Shown: positions 18,301-28,320, numbered from the stretch's first letter. The stretch: DNA of 64,000 bases from an uncultured Planctomycetaceae bacterium (GCA_937916515.1 CALFSX010000278.1:33611-97610); one strand, 5' to 3'. The notes: generated by a model from the sequence alone, not told the origin. Numbers and translations: made by a program.

Positions 18301-18405
18301 GATCAGCAAAAGACATGGTTGCCGCCAGCCGGTTTGTAGACGCGAAGCCGCGTTACTCGGAAGACTTCTTCGAAGTTCCGGTAAGCTTTTCAAACATCTT
18401 TGCAT
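15394..18405 (-). CDS. Lipoprotein with TPR, FG-GAP/VCBS and ASPIC/UnbV domains
   Basis: The protein has 1003 residues. An N-terminal lipoprotein signal (CLLLICLAMAGC, Cys about 42) places it in the envelope. Residues about 45-430 are TPR-like helices (AAATEALEYGRYAEATELVK; AEAWSNLAKDRFG). From about 455 come FG-GAP/VCBS-type blades with Ca-binding loops: DFDGDLQPDIFLTQG, DFNDDGFPDIYVA, DLNGDGNPDIYDVN, DLDGNRHLDLFVTNF and DWNQDGRTDFVVSN, as in CRTAC1-like proteins. The last 110 residues are an ASPIC/UnbV domain (RRLHFGFGDTANVEKLTIRW). Its start lies inside the end of the cytochrome gene (53-nt overlap), so the two are coupled. The substrate or partner is unknown. Confidence 0.88.
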   Translation of the reverse strand: MQRCLKSLPELRRSLPSNAASRLQTGWRQPCLLLICLAMAGCGRSKPVDTLAAATEALEYGRYAEATELVKDIPETDDRWQQCQFILGRAAFGMGDTREALEIWKRVPRDGTELAISIAKARSELFLINCKYEEGIDELRYLSSLNSNQFEVSERLVGLLNATGLTSQARPYLLQILSSYRIKIPDLVSLMEPERPYGNVTNFPKCSSSLSDDPYVWMFQAKSALSRNDPAAAQAGLKRVVAKCPDWADAHALLGELLLNSDSIAFQQWCRDLPEGVKDSAGVQYVQGLWARKMEAPQVAARCFWKAVQDAPHDRRSMFQLGQVLTSLNHMNADLCVQRCNDLKRCIEVMERVLISQGQQAESFAELISLLNDIGRKQEAEAWSNLAKDRFGPSAWIDRAEKGANEAGTGDSTHKLASINIAALFDLADWPGIDTLLERSASTPKLALDAAGISFTDSAVDAGIDFTYYQSADPLARDVRIFESTGGGVGIVDFDGDLQPDIFLTQGEPWAKGQSVPAAVEKYYDVLYRNRSAQQGFAVADAAMLKDDGYGQGCSVGDFNDDGFPDIYVACIGANQLLINNGDGTFDDVAQQCGLTEAAWTSSCLILDLNGDGNPDIYDVNYLSGENVFKVECGRNRCSVRDFSGAEDHVWLSQADGTFRRVVDAAPKDLAKGLGIVAMFSNGDPRPVLFIANDQVPNFLLHPVVDSDVYQDIAAERGLAVNMLGDPTAAMGVAAADLDGNRHLDLFVTNFEGEANCLYLQQEGGFFQDAVATAGLRSSGLQYVGWGTQFLDAANRGVLDIVVANGHVADFRDDNGQYKMPLQFFDGSHRTHFQQLNPKQLGEPFQRNALGRSLATVDWNQDGRTDFVVSNIASPTMLVSNTTKEYGHWLDVQLHARQTARDACGATVEAEISGNVVWKQVSAGDGYQASNQRRLHFGFGDTANVEKLTIRWPSGATSILTNIAADGVLIAVEGSISATYQTSATITSVPVENDVPQVSLKDQ

Positions 18406-20314
18406 GTTGCTGCGCCTTTTCTGTGTCGCCGGTTTCCAGATACGCTTCTGAAAGCCAGCCGTGTGCCAATGCCAGTGACGGATCGATTTTTAAAGCTGCC
18501 TCCGCTGCCTCAATTCCTTTCGGAAATTCACGAAGCTGCCCCATGACATGGGCCATGCGACCGAGATATCGAGAACGCGTTGGGTTAACGGAATGGAGTT
18601 GTTCGTAAGCCTTCCGAGCTTCTTCAAGTTGGCCCGTCTGATGCATCATCGAAGCCATCGCTTCCAGTGCATCTTCGTGCCGGGGCTGAATCTGTAGAAC
18701 AGTCGACCAGGCTCTTGCCGCCATTTGTGGCTGGCCCGCCTGCACCATTGCCTTTCCTAAGGCAAAGATGCAATCAACATCCTGCTGATTCTGTTCGACC
18801 AACGGAATCAGCACCTGAACGGCCTGTTGGGCAAGTTTTGAATCGCCGTTTAAGTAAGCCAATTCCGCTTGAAAAACCCCAAGTGCCCGATTGACTTCGT
18901 CGTCGCTCAGGTTAACGCCGGGCTCATCAAACACAATAATTTCGGGTGCTGCATCCGGATTTTCGGAACGGCCCTGTTGAGGCACTTGCTTCAGAATTCT
19001 GTGATCTGTTTGCGACGCATGAACGTCGGCCGCCCCAAACGTCGGCATGTGACATGCGACACACGAATCCGCACTGCTGATTTTCAAGCGTTCCGTGAGT
19101 GGCTCAGAGCACTCCGTCTTTCCGGTTTCGTGACACTGCAAGCAACGTTGCCGATAAAAAACCGCTCGCTCCGTTTTGGGAGGTCGGCTGTGTGGGTCAT
19201 GGCAGCTGATGCAGGTGAGCTCACCGGAACTCTGTTGATAACAAACGCTGGAATACATTTGCTCAACCTGGCTGACAGCCGCCGCCGTACCACTTTTCAC
19301 GCCTTCTGTTTTGACCAATGTCACCCAAATGTCACTTAGATTCATACCGGGACGAAAACCGTATTCCGACTGTCCGACCTGCAGGACTCGACGACGCCCC
19401 TGCAAGTGACACTGCGTGCAGACGGCATCTCGGCGAGCCGACGAAAGGTGAATGGGGTTCACAATTGGATCTGTTGACGCAATGTCAGGCTTTGCCTGAT
19501 GAAAGTCGATGTGCTCACCACCGGCTCCATGACAACGTTCACAACCAATCGCATGTTCGTGAAACGCCGGTTCTGCAAATCGGTCGTTGTCTGTGGGGTG
19601 AGGATTCGCGCGGCCGGAATGGCACGACAAACAGGCATGCGTGACACGCCGCTCAAAGCGTTCGTTGAACTCAGGCGCATAGCCCGGCGACAACCCCCAT
19701 TTGGGGCCATCCGCATACCAGCTGATCATGGACTGATTCAATCGACCATCGACGTTTGTCAGATACGAACGCCCTCGTTCCCCCGATCCCACCGACAAGT
19801 CGATCGGAATGGCCTGATCGTAGACAAGTTCGCCGTCGCCGGACGTACGGCGTTCGTGGTGAAACACCTTTCCGTCGTGCGATTCAACTTGATACGAAAA
19901 CTCCGGAAGTGTGGTGAATTCCGATGTGCTGAGATCTTCCAGCCCATCACCCTGGCTTGTCGCAAACATCGAATGCGACATTGGGTGAGTCTTATATTCG
20001 TCCGCAATTCCGGAATGGCACGCGTTGCACGCCTGACTGCCGACGAAGTGTTTCGCAAAAGTGGTTGGTGCGACATCGGCTGAAGGTTTGGCTGCATCGG
20101 CTACAGGATCCGGAACAGCGGCAATCTGCTGATCCGCCGACTTCTTTCTGGCGGACGGCCTTACCAGCTTGTTTTCATTTTCTTTGCCGCAACCGATCAG
20201 GAACAACAGCACAAGCACAGTCAAAGTATGCCCGTGAATGATGCAAGGCATAGTGCATGCCTGCCCCGCAGGCAGAGTGCTGAATCGGACTACCTTTGAA
20301 TGTTCGACGTTCAT
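18353..20314 (-). CDS. Seven-haem c-type cytochrome lipoprotein with C-terminal TPRs
   Basis: The protein has 653 residues. The lipoprotein signal TLTVLVLLFLIGC ends near residue 42; an in-frame ATG at 20251 (residue 22) is a credible alternative start because the preceding codons form a small palindrome (TGCCTGC-CCC-GCAGGCA, 20258-20274). Seven CxxCH haem motifs are visible in order: CNACH, CLSCH, CERCH, CTQCH, CISCH, CLQCH, CVACH. The section around them matches the cytochrome c554-like/multihaem family found with TPR domains. Residues about 470-645 form TPRs (FQAELAYLNGDSKLAQQAVQ; AARAWSTVLQIQPRHEDALEA). It lies between two UnbV proteins in one transcription unit. Electron donor and acceptor are unknown. 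Confidence 0.9.
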   Translation of the reverse strand: MNVEHSKVVRFSTLPAGQACTMPCIIHGHTLTVLVLLFLIGCGKENENKLVRPSARKKSADQQIAAVPDPVADAAKPSADVAPTTFAKHFVGSQACNACHSGIADEYKTHPMSHSMFATSQGDGLEDLSTSEFTTLPEFSYQVESHDGKVFHHERRTSGDGELVYDQAIPIDLSVGSGERGRSYLTNVDGRLNQSMISWYADGPKWGLSPGYAPEFNERFERRVTHACLSCHSGRANPHPTDNDRFAEPAFHEHAIGCERCHGAGGEHIDFHQAKPDIASTDPIVNPIHLSSARRDAVCTQCHLQGRRRVLQVGQSEYGFRPGMNLSDIWVTLVKTEGVKSGTAAAVSQVEQMYSSVCYQQSSGELTCISCHDPHSRPPKTERAVFYRQRCLQCHETGKTECSEPLTERLKISSADSCVACHMPTFGAADVHASQTDHRILKQVPQQGRSENPDAAPEIIVFDEPGVNLSDDEVNRALGVFQAELAYLNGDSKLAQQAVQVLIPLVEQNQQDVDCIFALGKAMVQAGQPQMAARAWSTVLQIQPRHEDALEAMASMMHQTGQLEEARKAYEQLHSVNPTRSRYLGRMAHVMGQLREFPKGIEAAEAALKIDPSLALAHGWLSEAYLETGDTEKAQQHAKMFEKLTGTSKKSSE

Positions 20315-20379
20315 TCTTGTCTCTGTTCTGCTGCGTCACTTAAACAAACGACCTAAATCGCCAGTCAGCGGGCTGCTCA

Positions 20380-22149
20380 CTATTCCGCCAAAGGTTCGAC
20401 AAGCTGGTTTAGTTGTCGGTGATCGTGAATCTGCAATTGCTGATGAATGCCGGACGGCCATTCAATTTTTACCTTCCATGGTCCGGTGTCTTCACCAACA
20501 CCGAAAAACAGAGTACGGTTGTGAGAGGCACCGAAGCTGGTTCCGCCGGCAATTTCCTGCACAAACGGACGCTCGTCACTTCCGAAAACTCGCACCTTTG
20601 CTTGAAACGCCGAACGATTGCTGGATCGACCGATCAACTTAAAACGCAATCCAACACCAACTTTTGATCTGTTTTCCAGAAGTGCCACGGGTGAGTTGTG
20701 ATGCACGACGCACAGGTCCAGGTCGCCGTCAGCATCAAAATCTGCCGCCCCTACTGCTCGCCCAACGGCTTTGCGAGTGAAAAAATCACCGGCAACACTG
20801 GGGCGTTCCTGCCAGTTGCGACCATCGAAGGAAAATACCTGCGGTGTCATTTCGTAACCTTCGCCATCGAAATAGCGAGGGTCAATGTGCCCGTTGGTAA
20901 CAAACAAATCTTCATATCCATCCAGATTAAAATCGCTCATCACAGTACCAAACGCCAACTTCGGAAGACTCGGTTCCCGCAGCCCAACCAGACCGCTCAC
21001 ATCCTGCAGTCCTTGAGGCCCAAGATTGCGATACAACGTGTTGTGCTCTCCCGTGAAGTGAGTCAGAAACAGATCTGGAAAACCGTTGCGATCGTAGTCT
21101 CCAAAACCAACGCCCATGCTGGCCTGAGCTTCACCCGTTGCACAATATCCTCCGCCAAGAAACAAAGACGATTCTTTGAACGACGTGCCTGTTCCATCGT
21201 TGATAAACATAAAGTTGGCGGTGGTGTCGTTGGCCACGTAAATATCCGGCCAGAAATCATCGTTCAGGTCCGCAATAACAACGCCCAACCCTTTGTTGCC
21301 TTCACCAAACAAACCTAGTTGTTGCGACGATTCCGTGAAGCTGCCATCGCCGTTGTTCACGAAGCATTCATCTGGTTCGGGTTCTACGTTTCGCGGATGG
21401 CAAATCGAAGGGATACCGTCTTTGTCGAGACATTCAACCGGGTTGTTGGGGTCGTAGATTGAGTAGTTACAGACATAAAGATCAAGATCACCATCACGAT
21501 CAATGTCGCCCCAGGCAACGGTTGAACTCCACGCGGTCTTCCCACCTTGCATGTCAGCAGTGGTTTCGATGAACGTTCCATCACCCATATTCCTGAACAG
21601 GCGATTCTCGCGAGCATTTGCGACGTACATGTCATCAAAACCATCATTGTCAAAATCACCAACCGCAACTCCATGGCCAAAGCCACGATCCATCAGCCCA
21701 CTTTCTGCAAACCGGTCTTGAAAGCTTCCGGATATGGACTGGCGAAACAGGGAATCAGAAATCGTGGCATCACCACACGGGTCGCCTCCCTGAGTCAGGT
21801 ATAGATCCGTCATACCATCAGCGTCAAAGTCGATCCACCCACAACCTCCACCAGTGGATTCCACCATTAAGGCTTTGGGGCTGGCTCCGTTGTCGTACGT
21901 GAAATCAATTCCGTGGTCTGCGGCGACATCCACGAAGTCGGGAAATTCCGGCATTGGAAATTCGACCTGTTCAGCAGAGCGACGTTTGTGTGGCTCAAAC
22001 CTGAACGCCGGCGCGGCGGCATCTGACGAACTGGATGCAGTTTCCGTGGTTTCAGATTCGACCGTCTCGCTCTTACCGCACCCGCTGCAGGAAATCAGCA
22101 GCATACTGAACAACACCAATCGCCAGTTTAAAGTTAGCCTGGCTTTCAT
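20380..22149 (-). CDS. FG-GAP repeat lipoprotein with ASPIC/UnbV domain (CRTAC1-like)
   Basis: The protein has 589 residues from the ATG at 22149, chosen because it is followed at once by the lipoprotein signal WRLVLFSMLLISCSGC; an in-frame start 183 bases earlier adds a non-conserved leader. Seven FG-GAP/VCBS loops of the DxDxDG type are visible: DFDADGMTDLYLTQ, DFDNDGFDDMYVA, DIDRDGDLDLYVC, DLNDDFWPDIYVA, DYDRNGFPDLFLT, DFNLDGYEDLFVT, DFDADGDLDLCVV. They imply a Ca-binding beta-propeller. The C-terminus is ASPIC/UnbV (GGTSFGASHNRTLFFGVGED). It is the first gene of the block; the cytochrome gene follows after 65 bases. Adhesion, assembly or cofactor binding are possible roles. Confidence 0.88.
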   Translation of the reverse strand: MKARLTLNWRLVLFSMLLISCSGCGKSETVESETTETASSSSDAAAPAFRFEPHKRRSAEQVEFPMPEFPDFVDVAADHGIDFTYDNGASPKALMVESTGGGCGWIDFDADGMTDLYLTQGGDPCGDATISDSLFRQSISGSFQDRFAESGLMDRGFGHGVAVGDFDNDGFDDMYVANARENRLFRNMGDGTFIETTADMQGGKTAWSSTVAWGDIDRDGDLDLYVCNYSIYDPNNPVECLDKDGIPSICHPRNVEPEPDECFVNNGDGSFTESSQQLGLFGEGNKGLGVVIADLNDDFWPDIYVANDTTANFMFINDGTGTSFKESSLFLGGGYCATGEAQASMGVGFGDYDRNGFPDLFLTHFTGEHNTLYRNLGPQGLQDVSGLVGLREPSLPKLAFGTVMSDFNLDGYEDLFVTNGHIDPRYFDGEGYEMTPQVFSFDGRNWQERPSVAGDFFTRKAVGRAVGAADFDADGDLDLCVVHHNSPVALLENRSKVGVGLRFKLIGRSSNRSAFQAKVRVFGSDERPFVQEIAGGTSFGASHNRTLFFGVGEDTGPWKVKIEWPSGIHQQLQIHDHRQLNQLVEPLAE

Positions 22150-22386
22150 GGCTTTGACAGCTTTCACTTCAGAACGTGTGGATAGTCTAATGGGCAAAGG
22201 CGAATGAGGAGACACAATGCTTGACTTGCAACCAACAAAAGTAAGAGGACGTTTACTAAGGACCGTCAATCGGCTGACAGCACTCAAAAACACGTCGCCG
22301 ATACTGGCGCCCTCGACTGCGTGTTGTCGCATTGTCTAAACAACTTACGCAACAGTGTGCGAATTTGCTGGCCCGTAAATGCAAAA

Positions 22387-22416
22387 ACTCCGCGTCGTAC
22401 TGCTACGACGCGGAGT
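22387..22416 (-). terminator. Rho-independent terminator after the DUF1559 gene
   Basis: Perfect 13-nt arms ACTCCGCGTCGTA (22387-22399) and TACGACGCGGAGT (22404-22416) enclose a 4-nt loop. On the minus strand the stem is followed by TTTTT, as expected for termination of the gene ending at 22452. Confidence 0.88.
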
Positions 22417-22451
22417 ATACTTCATACTTCCATCAACACTTAAGCTTAAGC

Positions 22452-23534
<1,083 letters not shown>

Positions 23535-23673
23535 GACAGTCATCCTCGAAAAAAAGGAACATAAATTCAGCCGAATGGCTGGATGAATTCCAAGCCTTAG
23601 CGGAAGCACAATCAATAGCAAAGTCTCTTGTTTCTTTGACAAATGCTAAAGCTCCGCAAGACCTGTGAAGGGC

Positions 23674-24144
23674 TTATGGAATTGCCAAATCAAACTCGTT
23701 TGATTTCTCTTCAACAGTGAACTCGAACGGGGTCGATTGCGCGCTTCCATAGTCTGCCGGAAATTTTTCACTTTTGGTTGTTTTCATTTCACCACGCTTA
23801 CCAGTGCCACCTGAACGCTGCTGCATCATGGCTTCTCTGACGGAATCGTTGGACATATCAACCGGCCCACTTAACGCGGAAGCAGCACTATCCACCAAAA
23901 ACACTTTGTGCTTGCCAGCAACTGCTCCCGCCTTGCCGGATTGTGCATTCAGCACAAACTTTCCTTCTTCGTTGGTTCTACCTGCCGATGCCGGTCCCGA
24001 TTCTGGGGTGAAATTCACGTTTACCCCAGCAAGTGGCTGATTACCTTTGGTTAGCCTTCCAGTCACCGGATACAACGTCGGGCCATCAGAACCACCACAT
24101 CCTGCAATCAGGACCAACGCCAGAGTTAGACAAAAACGATTCAT
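23674..24144 (-). CDS. Small lipoprotein with carboxypeptidase-regulatory-like (transthyretin-like) fold
   Basis: The protein has 156 residues from the ATG at 24144; longer frames exist but MNRFCLTLALVLIAGC is a textbook lipoprotein signal. The mature part starts with a beta-strand pattern YPVTGRLTKGNQPLAGVNVN followed by GRTNEEGKFVLN, as in carboxypeptidase regulatory-like/PEGA-like beta sandwiches, and ends in a region matching FPADYGSAQSTPFEFTVEEK seen in many planctomycete lipoproteins. It lies directly before a DUF1559 gene, the same pairing as at 43094/43858. No enzyme motif is visible. Confidence 0.8.
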   Translation of the reverse strand: MNRFCLTLALVLIAGCGGSDGPTLYPVTGRLTKGNQPLAGVNVNFTPESGPASAGRTNEEGKFVLNAQSGKAGAVAGKHKVFLVDSAASALSGPVDMSNDSVREAMMQQRSGGTGKRGEMKTTKSEKFPADYGSAQSTPFEFTVEEKSNEFDLAIP

Positions 24145-24924
24145 GTAATTGCTCAAGAAAATAAGTGATTGAAGAAAACCTGAAGCTCTGCCTGATCGCA
24201 ATAGCTCAACAACAGACCGGAATACCGGAGTCACTTCGCAATGCAACCAGGAAATTTTCTTTTCATTGTTAAGAAACAAATAACGCAGTTCAAGTCCAAC
24301 CTGCCGGGTGTTCATGCAATAAAGCGACATTCCGACCAGAGCGAAACCCTGTGTGTTACCGTTGTGTACTACTTACTACATTTTATTGCAAGCAAATCAT
24401 AAATTCGGAGCCTGAACCATCAAACAATTCGGCCCCGGCAAATACATCAGTATTCGTCATCGAACATATCCGTTTGCCACAAATTCATCAAAATGCCCCA
24501 AACTTCGATTGGATAATCAACCGCCAGCTGCGTGTTCAAGTGCCTCAACATTGTGGCTTTTACTCGCCATTTAAGGAATCTCAGCAAAAGCAATTTGTAG
24601 CGTGATGGACGGCGTTAAGAATTGAACCAAACAATCACACACCAGATCTGCTGGCCCGACCTCGGCTTAAGACCGTCCTGCCTGGCCCAGCCACGGTCAT
24701 AAACACCGTAATGGCTGGCCCCCAGCCCAATGTCGGATTCGCCTTTATTCTGGTAGCGCTGCGGTGTTGATTGCCAACCGACTATCGAAAACCCTTGAAC
24801 CTCCCAAAACTCAAAGCCAGAAGGTCCTGGCCAGGTTTATTTTGGAGCATTGAGACATTCCGCATGACCTGTTCACGGTGTGATTAAGAACGTTGCCGGA
24901 CGCATTTGAAGGACGGGGGCCAAG
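24145..24924. other. Intergenic region without recognised gene
   Basis: About 780 bases between two minus-strand genes. It must contain the promoter of the lipoprotein/DUF1559 pair. A plus-strand frame (24351-24605) lacks a ribosome-binding site and any protein-like pattern. Repeated GGCCCAGCC/GGCTGGCCC-type words near 24650-24740 can pair locally, but no clear terminator was found. Confidence 0.4.
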
Positions 24925-26163
24925 TCACTTTCGTTCCGGAGGGTATCGCCGAAAAATTCCGTTGGCGATTTCCCAGTCACCGCATTGAATGGCATATTCA
25001 GCGATCTGGTTCAACAACCCGCGAGAAACCTCACTCACGTGCGGCAGACGTCGAATTTCTTCTGCCAGCTTGACTCCCACGGCGGCGATTTTTTGCAGCT
25101 CAGCCGCTTCTGGTAATCGATCGGTGGCACGGCAAACCAAGGCCAATTCGTTGCGACTTTGCCAACCCAACGGATGTAACTTAATCGCCTGCCTTAGCGC
25201 CTGCTCCGCCGTTTCCATGTCTCCGGCCAGTCTGGAATATTTCCCAAGCCACAGCCACAGCACAGGATCAACGATGCTTTCCGCGTTGACAGATGCCAGC
25301 AGGTCTTCAGCCGAATTCATATCGCCTTCTTCAATCGCAGCCTGCAGCAGCACATCCAGCAGCGGACTGGACTGCGGCAGTTCGTTGTGCAGTTGCTTAG
25401 CTGCAATCAAAGCACTTGCCTGTTTTGCCTTCAAAGATTCAGAAGGAGACGTCAGAAACAGGGCTCGCGTATTTCTGGCCACATGCACAGCATGAGCAAC
25501 CTGCAGATCGACATTTTCTTCGGCACTGTCCAACCACCGAGCGGTAATCTGATCGCCGTCGCTAAAGCTCAACTCTTCCAGGCTAACCAGATAAACGTAG
25601 TGGTCCGGCTGGTCGGATCGCAATTCAATCGCAGCGGAAATATCTTCCAGCAGCCGGCTTCTTTGAAATGTCATGGCGTAAAAGAAAATCCGCGTGCGTC
25701 TGGCATCCGCAAATCGCTCATCAATTTCCAGCAGCTGGTCGGCCAGGCTCATGGCCTCAAGCGGTTTGTTGAGATACTGAAAGTTCACTTTCATCAATGC
25801 CGCTGCTGCGTCGAACCCTCTAGGGCCATCCAACGGGATTTTCTCGTAGGCACTTGCCGCTTCAGAGTGCTCATTCAAATGAGACCTTCCTTCCCCCAGA
25901 AGGAACCACGGCAACGGATCGCCGGGATCAACGTTGGTCCACTGACTGGCTGTCTCAACGACCTTCGTCCAGTTGCCGGACTTTTCAGCCTTGCGGCAAA
26001 TTTCACGAAACCGGTCAACCGTTTCTGACAATTGCAACTGTCGATAAACGACAGCTGCAGCAATCATTCCAACGACCACAATCGCTGACAGCCACTTTGC
26101 TTTTCCAGGCTTAATCAATGGAAAAAACCTCCTGTAAGGCAGTGGTTGAAAATAGAACACCAA
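24925..26163 (-). CDS. TPR-containing membrane-anchored protein
   Basis: The protein has 412 residues. One N-terminal membrane helix (WLSAIVVVGMIAAAVVY, about residues 24-40) is preceded by basic residues, so the bulk should face the periplasm. The rest is all-helical with TPR-like repeats (CRKAEKSGNWTKVVETASQW; PLPWFLLGEGRSHLNEHSEA; AEQALRQAIKLHPLGWQSRN). It resembles the protein encoded just upstream in overall plan and in the end segments, so the two look like a tandem duplication. No catalytic motif is visible. Confidence 0.7.
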   Translation of the reverse strand: MVFYFQPLPYRRFFPLIKPGKAKWLSAIVVVGMIAAAVVYRQLQLSETVDRFREICRKAEKSGNWTKVVETASQWTNVDPGDPLPWFLLGEGRSHLNEHSEAASAYEKIPLDGPRGFDAAAALMKVNFQYLNKPLEAMSLADQLLEIDERFADARRTRIFFYAMTFQRSRLLEDISAAIELRSDQPDHYVYLVSLEELSFSDGDQITARWLDSAEENVDLQVAHAVHVARNTRALFLTSPSESLKAKQASALIAAKQLHNELPQSSPLLDVLLQAAIEEGDMNSAEDLLASVNAESIVDPVLWLWLGKYSRLAGDMETAEQALRQAIKLHPLGWQSRNELALVCRATDRLPEAAELQKIAAVGVKLAEEIRRLPHVSEVSRGLLNQIAEYAIQCGDWEIANGIFRRYPPERK

Positions 26164-26200
26164 AGACGCGTAACGTTAGCCGAATTGCCGTTGCACCAGC

Positions 26201-27460
26201 TTACCGAAGTGCCGACGAACGGCGGGGCGTCAATCGCTTTTTCAGTGTTTCGGCAATCCTGGTCGCATTGCAATCTACGGCGTATTGCCGAATTCTGTTC
26301 AGCATTTCGACGTCCAGGTCCACGACCGTTGGCAGACGCAGTAATTGAGACCGAAGCTCGCGACCTTCGGCGGCAAGCCTTTGATGCAGTTCAACATCCG
26401 GAGACTGTTTTCGCCGCAGCAAATTGGCATATTCGTGGTGAGCCAGCGGACTAATCGGATGCAGACGCAGCGCTTCATTGATCGAAGCCTCCGCATCTTC
26501 AAGCTCATCATAAGTGGTGTGATACCAGGCTCGAAAAACCCAGACCATATGGTCGTTTGCAGCGGAGCCGTCTACCTGCTTCAGCAGTTCTCCCACTCGA
26601 TCAACGTCAGCCGCCTGGTACGCTCGATACATTAAATATGTCAACAAAGTCGAATCGTGCGGCGCGGCTTCCAGGAAAAACTGAAGCTGTCTACTGGCTT
26701 CTTCATCCAATGCAATCGAATCGTCTGTTCTTGCACCATCCACGGACATCGCCAGCTTCATGGCTGTATGCACTCCAAGTCCGATTTTGAACCGAACTTC
26801 ATCCGGACTGGATGCCAGCCAGCGACTGTTCAGGTCTGAACCGTTCGTAAACGAAAGCATGTCGGCCAACAACAGATACGCGTAGGATTCCCGGGGTTCA
26901 GCTCCCGCATCGATGGCTCTGTCAATCGCTGCGATTAATTCCGGACGTTGCAGGTTCATTGCGAAGAACGAAATAATTCGCGAATGAATCTCCAGAACTC
27001 TCGGATCCATCGCAATAATTTTTTCGCTGGTCTTCAATCCATCCAACGGACGGTTAAGTGCCGTCCATTCAAGGTTGGCTTTTTCGATCAATGCAAACAA
27101 CACCTTGGGATCAGATTCGGGAACATGTCCCAGAAAGAACGCAAGGTCGTCCAGTTCGTCAAGTTCCTGAGAAGCTTCTGCGGCAAACCACCACGGCGCT
27201 CCGTCTTCCGGATTCCACTCGGCCCATTCTTCCGCAGTCTGCCGCATAAATCGCCAGTCTTCCTGGTCGCGAGCCTGCAAACATTTCTGGCGAAAACCTG
27301 ACGTCTTGTATGCTCGTGCCGCCTGATAAGCTGGCCAGATGGCAAGAATTAACGCCACTGCAAGAACCCAAACCCATCGTCGAGACCGGGAAACTTTGGG
27401 TAGACTGGATTCCTTGACATCATCTGCTGACACTATTGATCGCCCTTGCTCAGCCGCCAT
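26201..27460 (-). CDS. TPR-containing membrane-anchored protein, paralogue of the next gene
   Basis: The reading gives 419 residues from an ATG at 27460; a GTG at 27538 would add 26 residues and neither has a clear ribosome-binding site. A membrane helix (WVWVLAVALILAIWPAYQA) follows a basic stretch. The remainder is helical and parallels the downstream protein: FRQKCLQARDQEDWRFMRQT matches the start of its repeats, and EASINEALRLHPISPLAHHE and MLNRIRQYAVDCNATRIAET match the final ones. The genes are 37 bases apart. The pair probably acts together in the envelope, but nothing shows how. Confidence 0.7.
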   Translation of the reverse strand: MAAEQGRSIVSADDVKESSLPKVSRSRRWVWVLAVALILAIWPAYQAARAYKTSGFRQKCLQARDQEDWRFMRQTAEEWAEWNPEDGAPWWFAAEASQELDELDDLAFFLGHVPESDPKVLFALIEKANLEWTALNRPLDGLKTSEKIIAMDPRVLEIHSRIISFFAMNLQRPELIAAIDRAIDAGAEPRESYAYLLLADMLSFTNGSDLNSRWLASSPDEVRFKIGLGVHTAMKLAMSVDGARTDDSIALDEEASRQLQFFLEAAPHDSTLLTYLMYRAYQAADVDRVGELLKQVDGSAANDHMVWVFRAWYHTTYDELEDAEASINEALRLHPISPLAHHEYANLLRRKQSPDVELHQRLAAEGRELRSQLLRLPTVVDLDVEMLNRIRQYAVDCNATRIAETLKKRLTPRRSSALR

Positions 27461-27628
27461 AAAATGATCGTTCGCGGTCCGGTGGCCGTCAACGTTATTG
27501 AGCGTGTTTGTGAAATGAAAGCCCCGCGAAGTGCCCACGAGTTTACGGTACGTTCATAGCGGATTCAAGCTTCGAGTGACTGAGGCAACATTGCAGAAAC
27601 ACGCCGTCGCTGGCTGATGAAGAACGAA

Positions 27629-27675
27629 AAAGCCTGAATTCATGCCGCGGGGTTGGGCGGTTGAATTCAGGCTTT
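27629..27675 (-). terminator. Probable terminator hairpin
   Basis: Exact 14-nt arms AAAGCCTGAATTCA (27629-27642) and TGAATTCAGGCTTT (27662-27675) flank a 19-nt GC-rich loop. On the minus strand the stem runs on into TTTTCGTTCT. It lies 73 bases after the stop of the secreted protein gene at 27748. Confidence 0.65.
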
Positions 27676-27747
27676 GAATTGGCAAGGACGTTTATTCTTG
27701 TCTGGCAACGTTAAGCGACGTGTGGTTCATCCGTCGCCAAAGTGCGA

Positions 27748-28239
27748 CTATTTGCTGGCGGCGATTCTAATCAGATACCAACGATTGCCATCGTTGGCAT
27801 CAACCGTATAGAAGTCCCGAGCGAAGCTGCCTGTGGCCGCAGATTCCAACACCGTGAGGCGAACCGTTTTACCCGATTGATTGACAGCCTGATAATCGCC
27901 AGCAGCGATGCCAGGTGGCAATGGCACGCTATCAACTTGAGTATCGCTTGCTGCATCAGCGACCCCGCCAGCATCAGCCTTCACACATTCAACCGGCGTA
28001 GACTGTGATTGAACGATTGTGTCGTGAGTTGACACGGTGGTCATCACGGTTCTGTTGTGAGTCAGCTGATCGGAAGCGGCAACTTCGCCATCCGGCTGCT
28101 GAGCCAACGCCAGCATGGAAGCGGCTTGCCTTTCGTCACGACGCGCCAAAGCGGCCTGCATCGCAGTCTGGTCGCCGTCCCACGCAGCCATAAACAGGCC
28201 CGTCACCAGAACCAAAAGTAGAACTCGAGCATTCATCAC
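27748..28239 (-). CDS. Secreted protein of unknown function
   Basis: The protein has 163 residues. It starts with a short signal peptide (MNARVLLLVLVTGLFMAA). The mature part has an Ala/Gln-rich helix (MQAALARRDERQAASMLALAQQ), a polar low-complexity stretch, then a small C-terminal unit SGKTVRLTVLESAATGSFARD ending FYTVDANDGNRWYLIRIAAS, which looks like one beta hairpin domain. No family was recognised. A hairpin terminator follows. The context does not point to a function. Confidence 0.6.
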   Translation of the reverse strand: MMNARVLLLVLVTGLFMAAWDGDQTAMQAALARRDERQAASMLALAQQPDGEVAASDQLTHNRTVMTTVSTHDTIVQSQSTPVECVKADAGGVADAASDTQVDSVPLPPGIAAGDYQAVNQSGKTVRLTVLESAATGSFARDFYTVDANDGNRWYLIRIAASK

Positions 28240-28320
28240 TAAGTTTCCTGACCACTTTCAAAACTGTAACCCCGTTGGAGTCTTTCTCCAAAAATAATGC
28301 GAGCACGGTGCAGGCATGTA

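Noticed and set aside
18353..18405. Possibility that the 53-nt overlap between the cytochrome and TPR/UnbV genes is a start-site error
   Set aside because: The next Met in the downstream protein lies inside its lipobox (CLAMAGC), so a shorter start would remove the signal; the overlap is kept.
24351..24605. 84-codon plus-strand frame in an intergenic gap
   Set aside because: No ribosome-binding site, no domain-like pattern, and no neighbour in that direction.
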